Shown here in pieces: positions 6,197 through 12,573 of a DNA stretch of 21,633 bases. Origin of the DNA: Chloroflexota bacterium. GTDB lineage: Bacteria; Chloroflexota; Dehalococcoidia; JACQGW01. A program made the translations under genes and the position numbers. The notes below the pieces were generated by a model. It was not told where the DNA came from and ran no database searches. It worked only from the letters and a program-made list of their open reading frames with translations. Location of the stretch: the NCBI GenBank assembly GCA_016199325.1, contig JACQGW010000155.1, forward strand, positions 1 through 21,633. Direction: 5' to 3'. Each line of letters opens with the position of its first letter. The first letter of the stretch is position 1.

Positions 6197-7908
6197 GACT
6201 CCGCCTCCTCAAGAATCTTCTGAACGGTGGGAAAGCCGAACTGGTGACCTGCCAGGAAGTCGATGAGGACGACGCCGTCGGCGGCGAACGCCTCTTCCCA
6301 GGCCGGTGCGATCCGGTCGGGGGTAGCCACCCGGATGCCGCGGGCGCCGAACGCCTCGGCGTACCTGACCAGGTCCACGTCGGGAATCTCCGTACCGGCG
6401 ACCCGACCGAACTGGTTCTGGTGCATGCCGTTGATCATGCCGAGGTGGCCGTCGTGGTGCACGGGAATGATGACGTTGCGGCCGAGCCGGCCGAGCGTGC
6501 CGAAGTCGGCCGAGGCCATCAGGAACGAGCCGTCGCCGCAGAAGCCGACCACCTTCTTGTCGGGGCAGGCCACGGCGGCGCCGAGCGCACCGGTGATCCC
6601 GTAGCCCATCGATCCCCACGTCCCGCACTGCTGGTGCGAGATCGGGCCGAACGACGGGCAGACGTAGGGCACCCAGAGCTTGTGGGCCGCCGAGTCGGTG
6701 ACGAGCACGGTCTCGGCGTCCATGTGGGGCGCGAGCCCGGCCAGCGCCAGGGCGATGGGCCACTGCCGAGGGCCGGCGGTGCGGTACTTGTCGAGCCAGC
6801 GGGCCATCGCCCGGGCAAACCTGGCTTTGGATTCCGCAGTCTCGGCCAGCAGCTCGGCCGACGCCGGTCGCTCCGGCACCGCGGCGGCCAGGGCTTGCAG
6901 CGTCGCCTCCAGCGCCGGGACCGAGCCGATCCATGGCTGGCCGGCCGGCGGCTCGTCGGCCGCTTCGAGGATCAGGAGGTCGCCGGCGACGTTGCGACCG
7001 AGCGAGCGTGCCGCGTCGGTGTTGGGCCGTACGCCGACGGCGATGACGAGGTCGGCCGTCTGGAAGAGCTTCAGGACGAACGGACTGCTGCGAACGTCCC
7101 AGAAGAAGCCGGCCGAGAGCGGGTGGTCGGACGGCGTCGCCGCCTGGCTGTCGAAGGTATCGAGGATGGGCGCGCCGATGCGCTCGGCGAGGGCGACCAT
7201 CGCCGGGCTGACGCTGCCGCGGAGGGCGCCTTTGCCGGCGACGATGATCGGGCGCTCGGCCCGGGCGATTCTGGCGACGAGCCGGTCCAGGTCGGCCGGG
7301 CGCGCCGTGCTCGGCGCATCGGCCGGCCCGATCTCGACCTCGATGGGCTCGGGCTTCGGCCCCGACCGCATGACATCCTGGGCGATCTCGACGTGGACCG
7401 GGCCGGGGCGACCGGCCACGGCGATGGCAAAGGCTTTATTCAGCGCCGGCACGATGCCGGCGGGTTGCTCGACGCGCGTCGTCCACTTGACCATCGAGGC
7501 GAAGGCGCGGTCGAGGAAGCGCGGGTCGTCGACGCCGTGGAACGCCTCCAGGCCCGACGTCGTGGGGACACCGCCCGAGATGTGGACCATGGGCGCGCCG
7601 ATGGCCAGGGCGCCGGCGACGCCGGTCATCGAGTTTGTCGCTCCGGGGCCTGCGGTCACGAGACAGATGCCGGGACGCCCGGTCAGGCGCCCGTAGTACT
7701 CCGCCGCGATGGCGGCGTTGCCCTCATGCATACAGTGAATCCGGCGAATCCCGGGGGCGTCGAGAAGGGCATCGAAGATGGTGACGACGTGAGAGCCGTC
7801 CATGCCGAAGACGGCGTCGACGCCGTTCGCCTGGAGGACGGCGACGACCGCGGCCGCAGGGGTCAGCCGCTGCGCCGTCGTCGCCCGGGGGCGCTCGATC
7901 ATTTGCAT
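6193..7908 (-). CDS. Thiamine-pyrophosphate-dependent enzyme, acetolactate-synthase-like
   Basis: A 571-residue three-domain TPP enzyme: the PYR domain has catalytic E62 in HEGNAAIAAEYYGR and GPGATN at 87-92; the central domain is about 190-350; the PP domain has GDGSF at 458-462. The Mg ligand that is normally an Asn about 27 residues after GDG appears to be Asp (HDGHLGM, D486). Members of this family decarboxylate 2-oxo acids or ligate the resulting aldehyde; acetolactate synthase, glyoxylate carboligase, sulfoacetaldehyde acetyltransferase and sulfopyruvate decarboxylase are relatives. No ilvN-type regulatory subunit is adjacent, which argues against a biosynthetic AHAS. It is the first gene of its operon, behind a strong promoter, divergent from a GntR gene. 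Substrate unknown. Confidence 0.8.
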   Translation of the reverse strand: MQMIERPRATTAQRLTPAAAVVAVLQANGVDAVFGMDGSHVVTIFDALLDAPGIRRIHCMHEGNAAIAAEYYGRLTGRPGICLVTAGPGATNSMTGVAGALAIGAPMVHISGGVPTTSGLEAFHGVDDPRFLDRAFASMVKWTTRVEQPAGIVPALNKAFAIAVAGRPGPVHVEIAQDVMRSGPKPEPIEVEIGPADAPSTARPADLDRLVARIARAERPIIVAGKGALRGSVSPAMVALAERIGAPILDTFDSQAATPSDHPLSAGFFWDVRSSPFVLKLFQTADLVIAVGVRPNTDAARSLGRNVAGDLLILEAADEPPAGQPWIGSVPALEATLQALAAAVPERPASAELLAETAESKARFARAMARWLDKYRTAGPRQWPIALALAGLAPHMDAETVLVTDSAAHKLWVPYVCPSFGPISHQQCGTWGSMGYGITGALGAAVACPDKKVVGFCGDGSFLMASADFGTLGRLGRNVIIPVHHDGHLGMINGMHQNQFGRVAGTEIPDVDLVRYAEAFGARGIRVATPDRIAPAWEEAFAADGVVLIDFLAGHQFGFPTVQKILEEAES

Positions 7909-7948
7909 AGCCTGCCTTGTCCTTTCGCGACTCGCTCAGGAGACGGCT

Positions 7949-7965
7949 CATCAGCATATCTGACA
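7949..7965. promoter_or_regulatory. Putative GntR operator at the TPP-operon promoter
   Basis: CATCAGCATATCTGACA contains CAGCATATCTG. Read on the other strand, the site overlapping the GntR promoter gives the same core (CAGTATATCAG), so the two share CAGYATATCWG. This copy lies just downstream of the -10 box of the minus-strand promoter, near the expected transcription start, where a bound repressor would block transcription. Confidence 0.4.
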
Positions 7966-7975
7966 AGCTGCTGCC

Positions 7976-8004
7976 ATGATAAAGCGCGGGCGGACGCTTG
8001 TCAA
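7976..8004 (-). promoter_or_regulatory. Predicted promoter of the TPP-enzyme/aminotransferase operon
   Basis: On the minus strand, TTGACA (8004-7999) is followed after 17 bases by TATCAT (7981-7976). It fires towards the TPP-enzyme ATG at 7908 and is back to back with the GntR promoter. Confidence 0.55.
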
Positions 8005-8034
8005 CAGGTGCTTGGCGTCAGGCTGCTTGCTGGC

Positions 8035-8062
8035 TTGACAATGCCTTATCGCCTGATATACT
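8035..8062 (+). promoter_or_regulatory. Predicted promoter of the GntR regulator gene
   Basis: TTGACA (8035-8040), a 16-base spacer, then TATACT (8057-8062). It starts about 30 bases from the divergent TPP-operon promoter, leaving a leader of roughly 45 bases to the GntR ATG. Confidence 0.6.
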
Positions 8063-8070
8063 GTATTCAG
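8053..8070. promoter_or_regulatory. Putative GntR autoregulatory operator
   Basis: CTGATATACTGTATTCAG is an imperfect palindrome covering the -10 box of the GntR promoter. Its core matches the site at 7949-7965. A further TATCAG at 8073-8078 is the inverse of CTGATA at 8053-8058. The position suggests autorepression. Confidence 0.4.
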
Positions 8071-8113
8071 CTTATCAGAGAACCGATCGCAATCGGGCCG
8101 TGAAGGGAGAGCT

Positions 8114-8866
8114 ATGCCTTCGACCTGGAGTCGACCGGATCGCGCATCGCTCGCGCAGCAGGTGGCGGGCCAGATCCTCGCCAAGATTCGGGAAGGGGCG
8201 CTCCGCCCGGGCGACCCGCTGCCGCCATCCAAAGAGCTCGCCCAGCAACTCGGCGTCGGCCTGTCGGTGGTGCGAGAGGCGATTCAGGCGCTGGTCACTC
8301 TGGACGTCGTCAAGACCCATCAGGGGCAGCGGAGCGTCATCAATCCGATCAAGACCGAGCTGCTCCTGATCGACCCGGAGCTCGTCGCCGCCACCATGGA
8401 GGGGCAGGAGCTTGCCTACGTCTACGAGGCACGGAGCGAGATCGAGCTCGTCGTCGCGCTGCTGGTCTGTGAACGGGCGACGGACGATGAGCTCGCCGGG
8501 ATTCAGGCGGTGCTGGACGAAGAGGCGAAGTGTGTCACCGAGCGCGGCTCCCGGCGCCAGCAGGCCAACGACGCCCTCCACTTGGCCATTGCCGAAGCCG
8601 CCCACAACCCCGTCCTGGCGAGCATCCTGACGCCGTTGATGCGGCCGTGGCCCATCCTGCGGGAGCTGCACGACCCGACCATCAGCAGGCGCTCCTACGA
8701 ACAGCACCGGGACATCGTGGCCGCTCTACGGCGGCACGATCCGGCCGCCGTCCGCGCTGCCGTCCAGGCCCACGGCGACCACATGAAATCCCTGGCCGAC
8801 CGGGTCATCGCCAATGCCCGGCTGCGGGCGACGCGCTCGACGCTCGTGCCGCTCGGCGAGCGCTAG
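8114..8866 (+). CDS. GntR-family transcriptional regulator, FadR subfamily (FCD domain)
   Basis: A 250-residue regulator. The winged helix at about 10-78 has the GntR signature GDPLPPSKELAQQLGVGLSV followed by VREAIQAL. The FCD ligand-binding domain at about 95-230 keeps the metal-ligand pattern: D153 and H156 (NDALH), H164 or its neighbour, H198 in EQHRDIV, and H220 in AHGDHM. FadR-type FCD proteins bind small carboxylates, often through this metal, and usually repress divergent catabolic genes. The gene is divergent from the TPP-enzyme operon and both promoters carry a similar operator-like motif, so it most likely represses that operon and itself until a carboxylate inducer binds. Confidence 0.9.
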   Translation: MPSTWSRPDRASLAQQVAGQILAKIREGALRPGDPLPPSKELAQQLGVGLSVVREAIQALVTLDVVKTHQGQRSVINPIKTELLLIDPELVAATMEGQELAYVYEARSEIELVVALLVCERATDDELAGIQAVLDEEAKCVTERGSRRQQANDALHLAIAEAAHNPVLASILTPLMRPWPILRELHDPTISRRSYEQHRDIVAALRRHDPAAVRAAVQAHGDHMKSLADRVIANARLRATRSTLVPLGER

Positions 8867-8875
8867 AGCGATTCT

Positions 8876-8958
8876 GACACACAACGCACCGCCAAGACGC
8901 CAAAATCGCCAAGGAAGACGCCGGGAACGTCGGTTGGTGGTTTGGTCGATCCTTGTGC
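8876..8958 (-). repeat. Dispersed CGCCAAG-rich repeat, copy B (inverted)
   Basis: Begins GACACACAACGCACCGCC and ends GGTCGATCCTTGTGC. It is a reverse-complement match of copy A with a handful of substitutions, placed directly after the GntR stop codon. It opens a gene-free block (8867-9419) that otherwise holds hairpins and the promoter of the heme-copper cluster. Confidence 0.88.
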
Positions 8959-9033
8959 AGGCCGTTCTGGTCGGGTCACCGGGAGTAGAGGTGCAAGCGG
9001 AGGCTGTGGCGGTGGGGCGCACGGGTTCGTAGT

Positions 9034-9106
9034 GCGCACTCGCAAGTGCGCTCCCGGCCGTGAGAGTCCCGACCGTGCCTGACCGGCGAGCGACCGCGAG
9101 AGGCAC
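9034..9106. repeat. Two small hairpins in the gene-free block
   Basis: GCGCACT (9034-9040) pairs with AGTGCGC (9045-9051) across a CGCA loop. A second stem joins GTGCCT (9075-9080) to AGGCAC (9101-9106). Neither is followed by a T-run. They sit immediately before the large palindrome at 9111-9195 and may belong to the same repeat mosaic. Confidence 0.5.
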
Positions 9107-9110
9107 CGAA

Positions 9111-9195
9111 CCGAGCCGCGAACGTAAGTGAGCCGTTCCCCGACGCGCGGAAGTGAACCGCGCCGGGGAACGGCTCACTTACGTTCGCGGCTCGG
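9111..9195. repeat. 85-nt near-perfect palindrome (32-bp arms plus inner 6-bp stem)
   Basis: Bases 9111-9142 are the exact reverse complement of 9164-9195. Inside, GCGCGG (9145-9150) pairs with CCGCGC (9158-9163) around an AAGTGAA loop, with only two unpaired bases (9143-9144). The stem totals 38 bp. There is no T-run, so it is not a classical terminator. The perfect arms suggest recent origin or selection, as in a REP/MITE-like element or a cruciform protein site. The remaining bases 9223-9419 show no further gene. Confidence 0.95.
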
Positions 9196-9206
9196 ATAGT
9201 CCGCGC

Positions 9207-9222
9207 GCTGCGGCTCAGCATG
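9207..9222. repeat. Fragment of the GTCATGCTGAGC-type repeat
   Basis: GCTGCGGCTCAGCATG matches 16 bases of the right arm of the composite palindrome at 18331-18487. The rest of that element is absent here, so this is a truncated half copy. Confidence 0.45.
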
Positions 9223-9419
9223 GCAATTCGCGATCAGGCGACGTGCTGCCCACTCGCCGGATCCACTACGCTCAACGTCATCGAGCGGGAACAGACGCGC
9301 TCCTCGCCGCGATCGTCTGCCTCCAGCGCAGCCAGCCGCCGCCCTTCCTCACTCTCGTGGTGAGCACCCCCCACGGCTGACCGACAGCATTCGCCGTCAA
9401 TGCATGCTCCCAGACAGGC

Positions 9420-9448
9420 TTGACAAGCCCTTCGCTTCAGGGTAATAT
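9420..9448 (+). promoter_or_regulatory. Strong predicted promoter of the heme-copper enzyme cluster
   Basis: TTGACA (9420-9425), a 17-base spacer, then TAATAT (9443-9448), the closest match to the sigma-70 consensus in the window. It gives a leader of about 95 bases before the GTG start at 9549. No convincing FNR-type site (TTGAT-N4-ATCAA) is present. Confidence 0.65.
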
Positions 9449-9548
9449 ATGGCACCTCGATCAACAAAGTTGCCAATACAGCAGTCCGTCGGTCCCCTTC
9501 TCATCGGTCGTACCGGGCATCGTTCTTGTCGAGGAGCCTGGAGGCATT

Positions 9549-11003
9549 GTGGCTGTCGGCCTGAAATCACCGGCCGGAGCATCGCCCACGAAGGGGTCGT
9601 TCGTCGAGCGCGTGATTGCAGCGCTGGCGAGCGCGGAGCCCGAGAGCGCGGCGCGCGGGTTCTTCTATAGCGCCGTCTTCTGGCTGCTGGTCCCGGGCCT
9701 GGCCGGCCTGGCGATGGCCACCCTCCTCGCGGCACCGGCGGCCCAGGAGCTGATCCCGCTGGAGCTGCGCGGGCCGCTCAACTTCGGCCGGCTGCGGCCG
9801 CTGCACGTCAACGTCTACGTCTTCGGCTGGCTGTCGATGGTCTACGCCGGCTCGATGCTCTTCATCACGTCCCGGGTCACCGGCGCCCCCCTCTACAGCG
9901 AGCAGTTGGCGAAGCTCACGCTCGTTCTCTGGAACGTGATGATTCTCGGCGCGGCGGTCACCCTGCCGCTCGGCGTCACTCAGGGCCGTGAGTACGCCGA
10001 AATGGGCTGGGGGCTCGACCTCCTCTTCGTCGCCTGTCTCCTCCTGCTGGCTGTGAACATCTGGGGCACCGTCTTTCGCCGGAAGCGCCCCGGCGTGTAC
10101 GTCTCCGTCTGGAACTTCATGGCGGCGTCGCTGATCGCCCCCATCGTCTACGCCGTCGGCAACAAGGTCTGGGACCCGTCCGGCGCCTACGTCGGGATGA
10201 CCGACGCGATCATGAACTACTTCTACGTCCACAACATCTTCAACGTCTGGTTCACGACCGGCGGCATCGGCCTCGCCCTCTATCTGCTGCCGAAGCTGAC
10301 GGGCAATCCGCTCTACAGCCACCGCCTTGCCATCTGGGGTTTTACAAGCGTCTGGACCGGCCAGCACCACCTCCTCTACGGGCCGGGGCCGGAGTGGCTC
10401 GAGATCGTCTCGGTCGCATTCTCGATTCTTGCCGCCGTGCCGAACACGGCGTTCCTGATCAACTTCCTGAAGACCATGGAGGGAAGCTGGGGACGGGTTC
10501 GCACTGACTTTGCGCTCCGCTTCCTCGTCGTCGCCTGTTTCTTCTACGCCTTCACCTGCGTCCAGGGCATCGCCCAATCGTTCCGGACGTTCAGCGCCTT
10601 CATCCACTTCACGAACTGGGTCGTCGGCCACTCGCATCTGGCGTTCGTCGCCGACTACACCTTTTTCGCCTTCGCCCTCGTCTACGCGCTGCTGCCGCGC
10701 CTCCTCGGGCGTGAGCTGGCCAGCCGGCGACTGATGACGTGGCATTTCTGGCTCGTCACCGTCGGCCTGGTCGTCTTCATGGTCGACCTCTGGATCGCCG
10801 GCTGGGTGCAGGCGCTCTCCTGGCGAGCCGGTGCGCCGTTCATGGATTCGGTCACGGCGATGCAGCCGTTCATGATCGTCCGGCTGATCGCCGGTATCGT
10901 CGTGGGCGCCGGTATCCTGGCCTTCGTCGCCAACGTCATCCTGACGGCACGCGGCCCGCGGGCGGCGGCGACGCCGGTGGGTCTGATGATAGGTGCGTCC
11001 TGA
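9549..11003 (+). CDS. ccoN: cbb3/CcoN-like heme-copper catalytic subunit lacking the usual tyrosine
   Basis: A 484-residue membrane protein with about 12 hydrophobic helices. Metal ligands: H86 in RLRPLHVNVYVFGW (low-spin heme), H228 in YVHNIFNV plus H273/H274 in QHHLLYGPGPEW (CuB or FeB), and H361/H363 in VVGHSHLAF (hemes). These place it in the C-type (cbb3) lineage. In canonical CcoN a tyrosine six residues before the HH pair is cross-linked to a CuB histidine; here that position is S267 (SVWTGQHH). The residue four after H228, a glutamate in NorB, is N232. It may therefore be an atypical oxidase or an NO-reductase-like enzyme. I chose GTG 9549 because GGAGG lies 5 bases upstream; the longer frame would begin inside the promoter. 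It overlaps the next gene by one base. Confidence 0.82.
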   Translation: MAVGLKSPAGASPTKGSFVERVIAALASAEPESAARGFFYSAVFWLLVPGLAGLAMATLLAAPAAQELIPLELRGPLNFGRLRPLHVNVYVFGWLSMVYAGSMLFITSRVTGAPLYSEQLAKLTLVLWNVMILGAAVTLPLGVTQGREYAEMGWGLDLLFVACLLLLAVNIWGTVFRRKRPGVYVSVWNFMAASLIAPIVYAVGNKVWDPSGAYVGMTDAIMNYFYVHNIFNVWFTTGGIGLALYLLPKLTGNPLYSHRLAIWGFTSVWTGQHHLLYGPGPEWLEIVSVAFSILAAVPNTAFLINFLKTMEGSWGRVRTDFALRFLVVACFFYAFTCVQGIAQSFRTFSAFIHFTNWVVGHSHLAFVADYTFFAFALVYALLPRLLGRELASRRLMTWHFWLVTVGLVVFMVDLWIAGWVQALSWRAGAPFMDSVTAMQPFMIVRLIAGIVVGAGILAFVANVILTARGPRAAATPVGLMIGAS

Positions 11004-11488
11004 TGCAGTCACCACCGCTGTTCAAGCTGACGGGGCTCTCGCTGCTGCTCCTCGCGCTTGGCCTCGTCGTGACCGTCTGGCTGCCGGGGCTGGAGTCGGG
11101 CGAACCGCCACCCGGAACGGCAGCGTATACGCCGGCGCAACAGCGTGGCCGGGCCATCTACCAGCGTGAAGGGTGCTGGTACTGCCACACCCAGCAAGTC
11201 CGGGCGCCGGAAGCCAACCGCGGCACCGTCGAGGCGCCGGGCGACATCGGTCCCGAGTCGGTCCCCGGGGAGTACGCGATGCAGCAGCCGGTCTTCTGGG
11301 GAACCGAGCGGCTGGGGCCGGACCTGGCGCGCGTGGCGGCGCGGCCGTACGGGGGCAGCAAGCTCTGGCAGATCAGCCATCTCCGGAGCCCGAGCGCCAT
11401 CCGGCCCGGCACGCTGATGCCGTCCTTTGCGCACCTGCCCGACGACGAGCTGGATGCGCTGGCCGAATACCTCTTGACGCTGAAGTGA
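11003..11488 (+). CDS. ccoO: CcoO-like membrane-anchored monoheme cytochrome c
   Basis: A 161-residue protein with an N-terminal membrane anchor (about 10-28) and a periplasmic cytochrome c domain. The heme c site is CWYCH in REGCWYCHTQQVRAPEA. The stretch GEYAMQQPVFWGTERLGPDLARV and the axial-ligand region GTLMPSFAHL follow the CcoO pattern closely. It is shorter than typical CcoO (about 200 residues or more). It would pass electrons to the hemes of the CcoN-like subunit. The ATG overlaps the upstream stop (TGATG), so translation is coupled. The partner type supports a cbb3-derived complex over a canonical NorBC pair. Confidence 0.85.
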   Translation: MQSPPLFKLTGLSLLLLALGLVVTVWLPGLESGEPPPGTAAYTPAQQRGRAIYQREGCWYCHTQQVRAPEANRGTVEAPGDIGPESVPGEYAMQQPVFWGTERLGPDLARVAARPYGGSKLWQISHLRSPSAIRPGTLMPSFAHLPDDELDALAEYLLTLK

Positions 11489-11496
11489 GGGCGGGG

Positions 11497-11634
11497 ATGG
11501 ACTGGCCGGGGAGCTGGATCGTCATCGGCGTCGTTGCGCTCATCCTCCTCATCTGGGCGGGATTCCTGGTCTGGGGATGGCGCAGCGGACAGTTCGTCGA
11601 GGAGACGAAGTATCAGGTGTTCGACGATGACTGA
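11497..11634 (+). CDS. ccoS: CcoS-type cbb3 oxidase assembly protein
   Basis: A 45-residue single-pass membrane protein: one hydrophobic helix at about 6-27, followed by WRSGQFVEETKYQVFDDD. The RSGQF motif and the acidic DDD end are characteristic of CcoS, which is needed for cofactor insertion into cbb3 oxidases. The ATG lies 8 bases after the ccoO stop and has GGCGGGG just upstream. Its presence suggests the CcoN-like subunit matures by the cbb3 route even though its active site looks atypical. Confidence 0.75.
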   Translation: MDWPGSWIVIGVVALILLIWAGFLVWGWRSGQFVEETKYQVFDDD

Positions 11635-11875
11635 GCAAACGCAGGCGGGGTTGCCGGGCTCGGCCCCGGCCGACGACTATGGCGACGGCATCCAGGTTGG
11701 GCGCGGGCGCCCGCCGGCCTGGCTGCGCTGGTATTCGTACGCGCTGTGGCTGGTGGCGGTGGTCTATCTGCTCCTCCACCCGATCGTGGAGAACGCCGTG
11801 CCCGTGATCACCGCCGCCATCGTCGGCGCCTGGATCGTCTACACCTGGCTGACCCGGCGACCGCTCGAACCGTAG
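11627..11875 (+). CDS. Small membrane protein resembling the CcoP N-terminus
   Basis: An 82-residue protein overlapping ccoS by 8 bases. A polar, acidic N-terminus (DDYGDGIQVGRGRPP) leads into WLRWYSYALWLVAVVYLLLHP and a second hydrophobic segment at about 58-73. The arrangement of an acidic stretch, P-x-WL, an aromatic helix and a terminal HP resembles the N-terminal anchor of CcoP, but the two cytochrome c domains of CcoP are absent. It could be a reduced third subunit of the complex or an unrelated accessory protein. Confidence 0.6.
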   Translation: MTEQTQAGLPGSAPADDYGDGIQVGRGRPPAWLRWYSYALWLVAVVYLLLHPIVENAVPVITAAIVGAWIVYTWLTRRPLEP

Positions 11876-11932
11876 GGTTTATCGTCTATGGCTCGGGTTT
11901 CCACCAGAGACCGGAGACCACGGACCAGAAAC

Positions 11933-11961
11933 CGATACTATCGATACTATCAAGGAGGAGG
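11933..11961 (+). promoter_or_regulatory. Short direct repeat and strong RBS before the first CMD gene
   Basis: CGATACTAT occurs twice in tandem (11933-11941, 11942-11950), followed directly by the very strong Shine-Dalgarno AAGGAGGAGG (11952-11961), 8 bases before the ATG at 11970. This favours high expression of the CMD gene. Confidence 0.45.
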
Positions 11962-11969
11962 AATCGACC

Positions 11970-12401
11970 ATGACGACGACGGAACGCGCCCAGGCAGCCA
12001 ACGCCTACATGAAGGAGAAGATGCTCTTTACGCCACGGATGTTCCAGATCATCAACACCGTGGCGCCGGAAGCGGGCGAGCGATTCGCCGACTTCTACGC
12101 GACGCTGTGGGCCGATGGCGCGCTCTCCCGCAAGGTCAAGGAGCTGATGTTCACCTCCATCGGGGTTGCCTATCGATCGCCGGCCTGCTTGATCCACGTC
12201 ATTCCGGCCATCGAAGCCGGTGCCACCGATGCCGAGATCTTCGAAGCCGTCTCGATCGGCACGATTGCCGCCGGGTTCGTGCCGGAAGGCCCCGGCATTC
12301 CCTACGCCTTCCAGTATGCGACCAAGGTGCTCGACATCGCCGCGAAGTATCGGGCCGGCGAGCCGTGGGAGTACCTCCAGCCGGCCGAGTTCCGGATGTA
12401 G
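11970..12401 (+). CDS. Carboxymuconolactone decarboxylase (CMD/AhpD-like) family protein 1
   Basis: A 143-residue all-helical protein. The core KELMFTSIGVAYRSPACLIH contains E58, S70, C73 and H76, which line up with the E...CxxCxxH motif of AhpD-type alkylhydroperoxidases. The first cysteine of the CxxC pair is serine here, so a disulfide between the two cannot form. Family members act as peroxidase partners or decarboxylases and are usually oligomeric. It shares about half its residues with the protein at 12574-12999, including the WEY..P.EFR end. It lies 94 bases after the heme-copper cluster and may be cotranscribed with it. Substrate unknown. Confidence 0.8.
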   Translation: MTTTERAQAANAYMKEKMLFTPRMFQIINTVAPEAGERFADFYATLWADGALSRKVKELMFTSIGVAYRSPACLIHVIPAIEAGATDAEIFEAVSIGTIAAGFVPEGPGIPYAFQYATKVLDIAAKYRAGEPWEYLQPAEFRM

Positions 12402-12405
12402 ACCT

Positions 12406-12440
12406 CATGCGTCATGCGTCATACGTCATACGTCATGCGG
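12406..12440. repeat. Five tandem copies of a 7-bp unit CATRCGT
   Basis: The copies read CATGCGT, CATGCGT, CATACGT, CATACGT and CATGCGG, starting 5 bases after the stop of the first CMD gene. There are no spacers and no open frame across the array. Confidence 0.8.
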
Positions 12441-12454
12441 TGGGAGATCGCCCG

Positions 12455-12554
12455 GCCATTGAAATGGCGGGCTACCACCGCGAAGCCCTCCTTCGTGGGC
12501 TGAGTTCAGTCGGCGGAGGCCGACTTCGCGATGGTAGCCTGCGGTTTCAACCGC
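12455..12554. repeat. Structured palindromic repeat with terminal hairpins
   Basis: A 19-nt arm at 12467-12485 (GCGGGCTACCACCGCGAAG) pairs with 12524-12542 with two mismatches. Each arm is flanked by its own small hairpin: GCCATT-GA-AATGGC (12455-12468) on the left and GCGGTT-TC-AACCGC (12541-12554) on the right. The hairpins differ in sequence but keep their pairing. I recognise GGCTACCA...CGCGAAG as a dispersed bacterial repeat type. It fills most of the gap between the two CMD genes. Confidence 0.75.
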
Positions 12555-12573
12555 CAAGCTCTGAGCACAGCGT

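Noticed and set aside
6244..8103. Long plus-strand open frame opposite the TPP enzyme
   Set aside because: Its translation is Arg/Gly/Asp-rich low-complexity typical of antisense frames in GC-rich DNA, whereas the opposite strand has complete TPP-enzyme motifs.
9111..9195. Large palindrome considered as a rho-independent terminator of the GntR gene
   Set aside because: There is no T-run after the stem, and it lies about 245 bases beyond the stop codon.
9420..9548. N-terminal extension of the CcoN-like protein
   Set aside because: It would start inside the predicted promoter, has no RBS, and adds residues not expected in CcoN; GTG 9549 has GGAGG upstream.
9567..11015. Long minus-strand open frame across the CcoN-like gene
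   Set aside because: It is an antisense shadow rich in Arg, Asp and Glu with no domain, while the plus strand encodes all heme-copper ligands.
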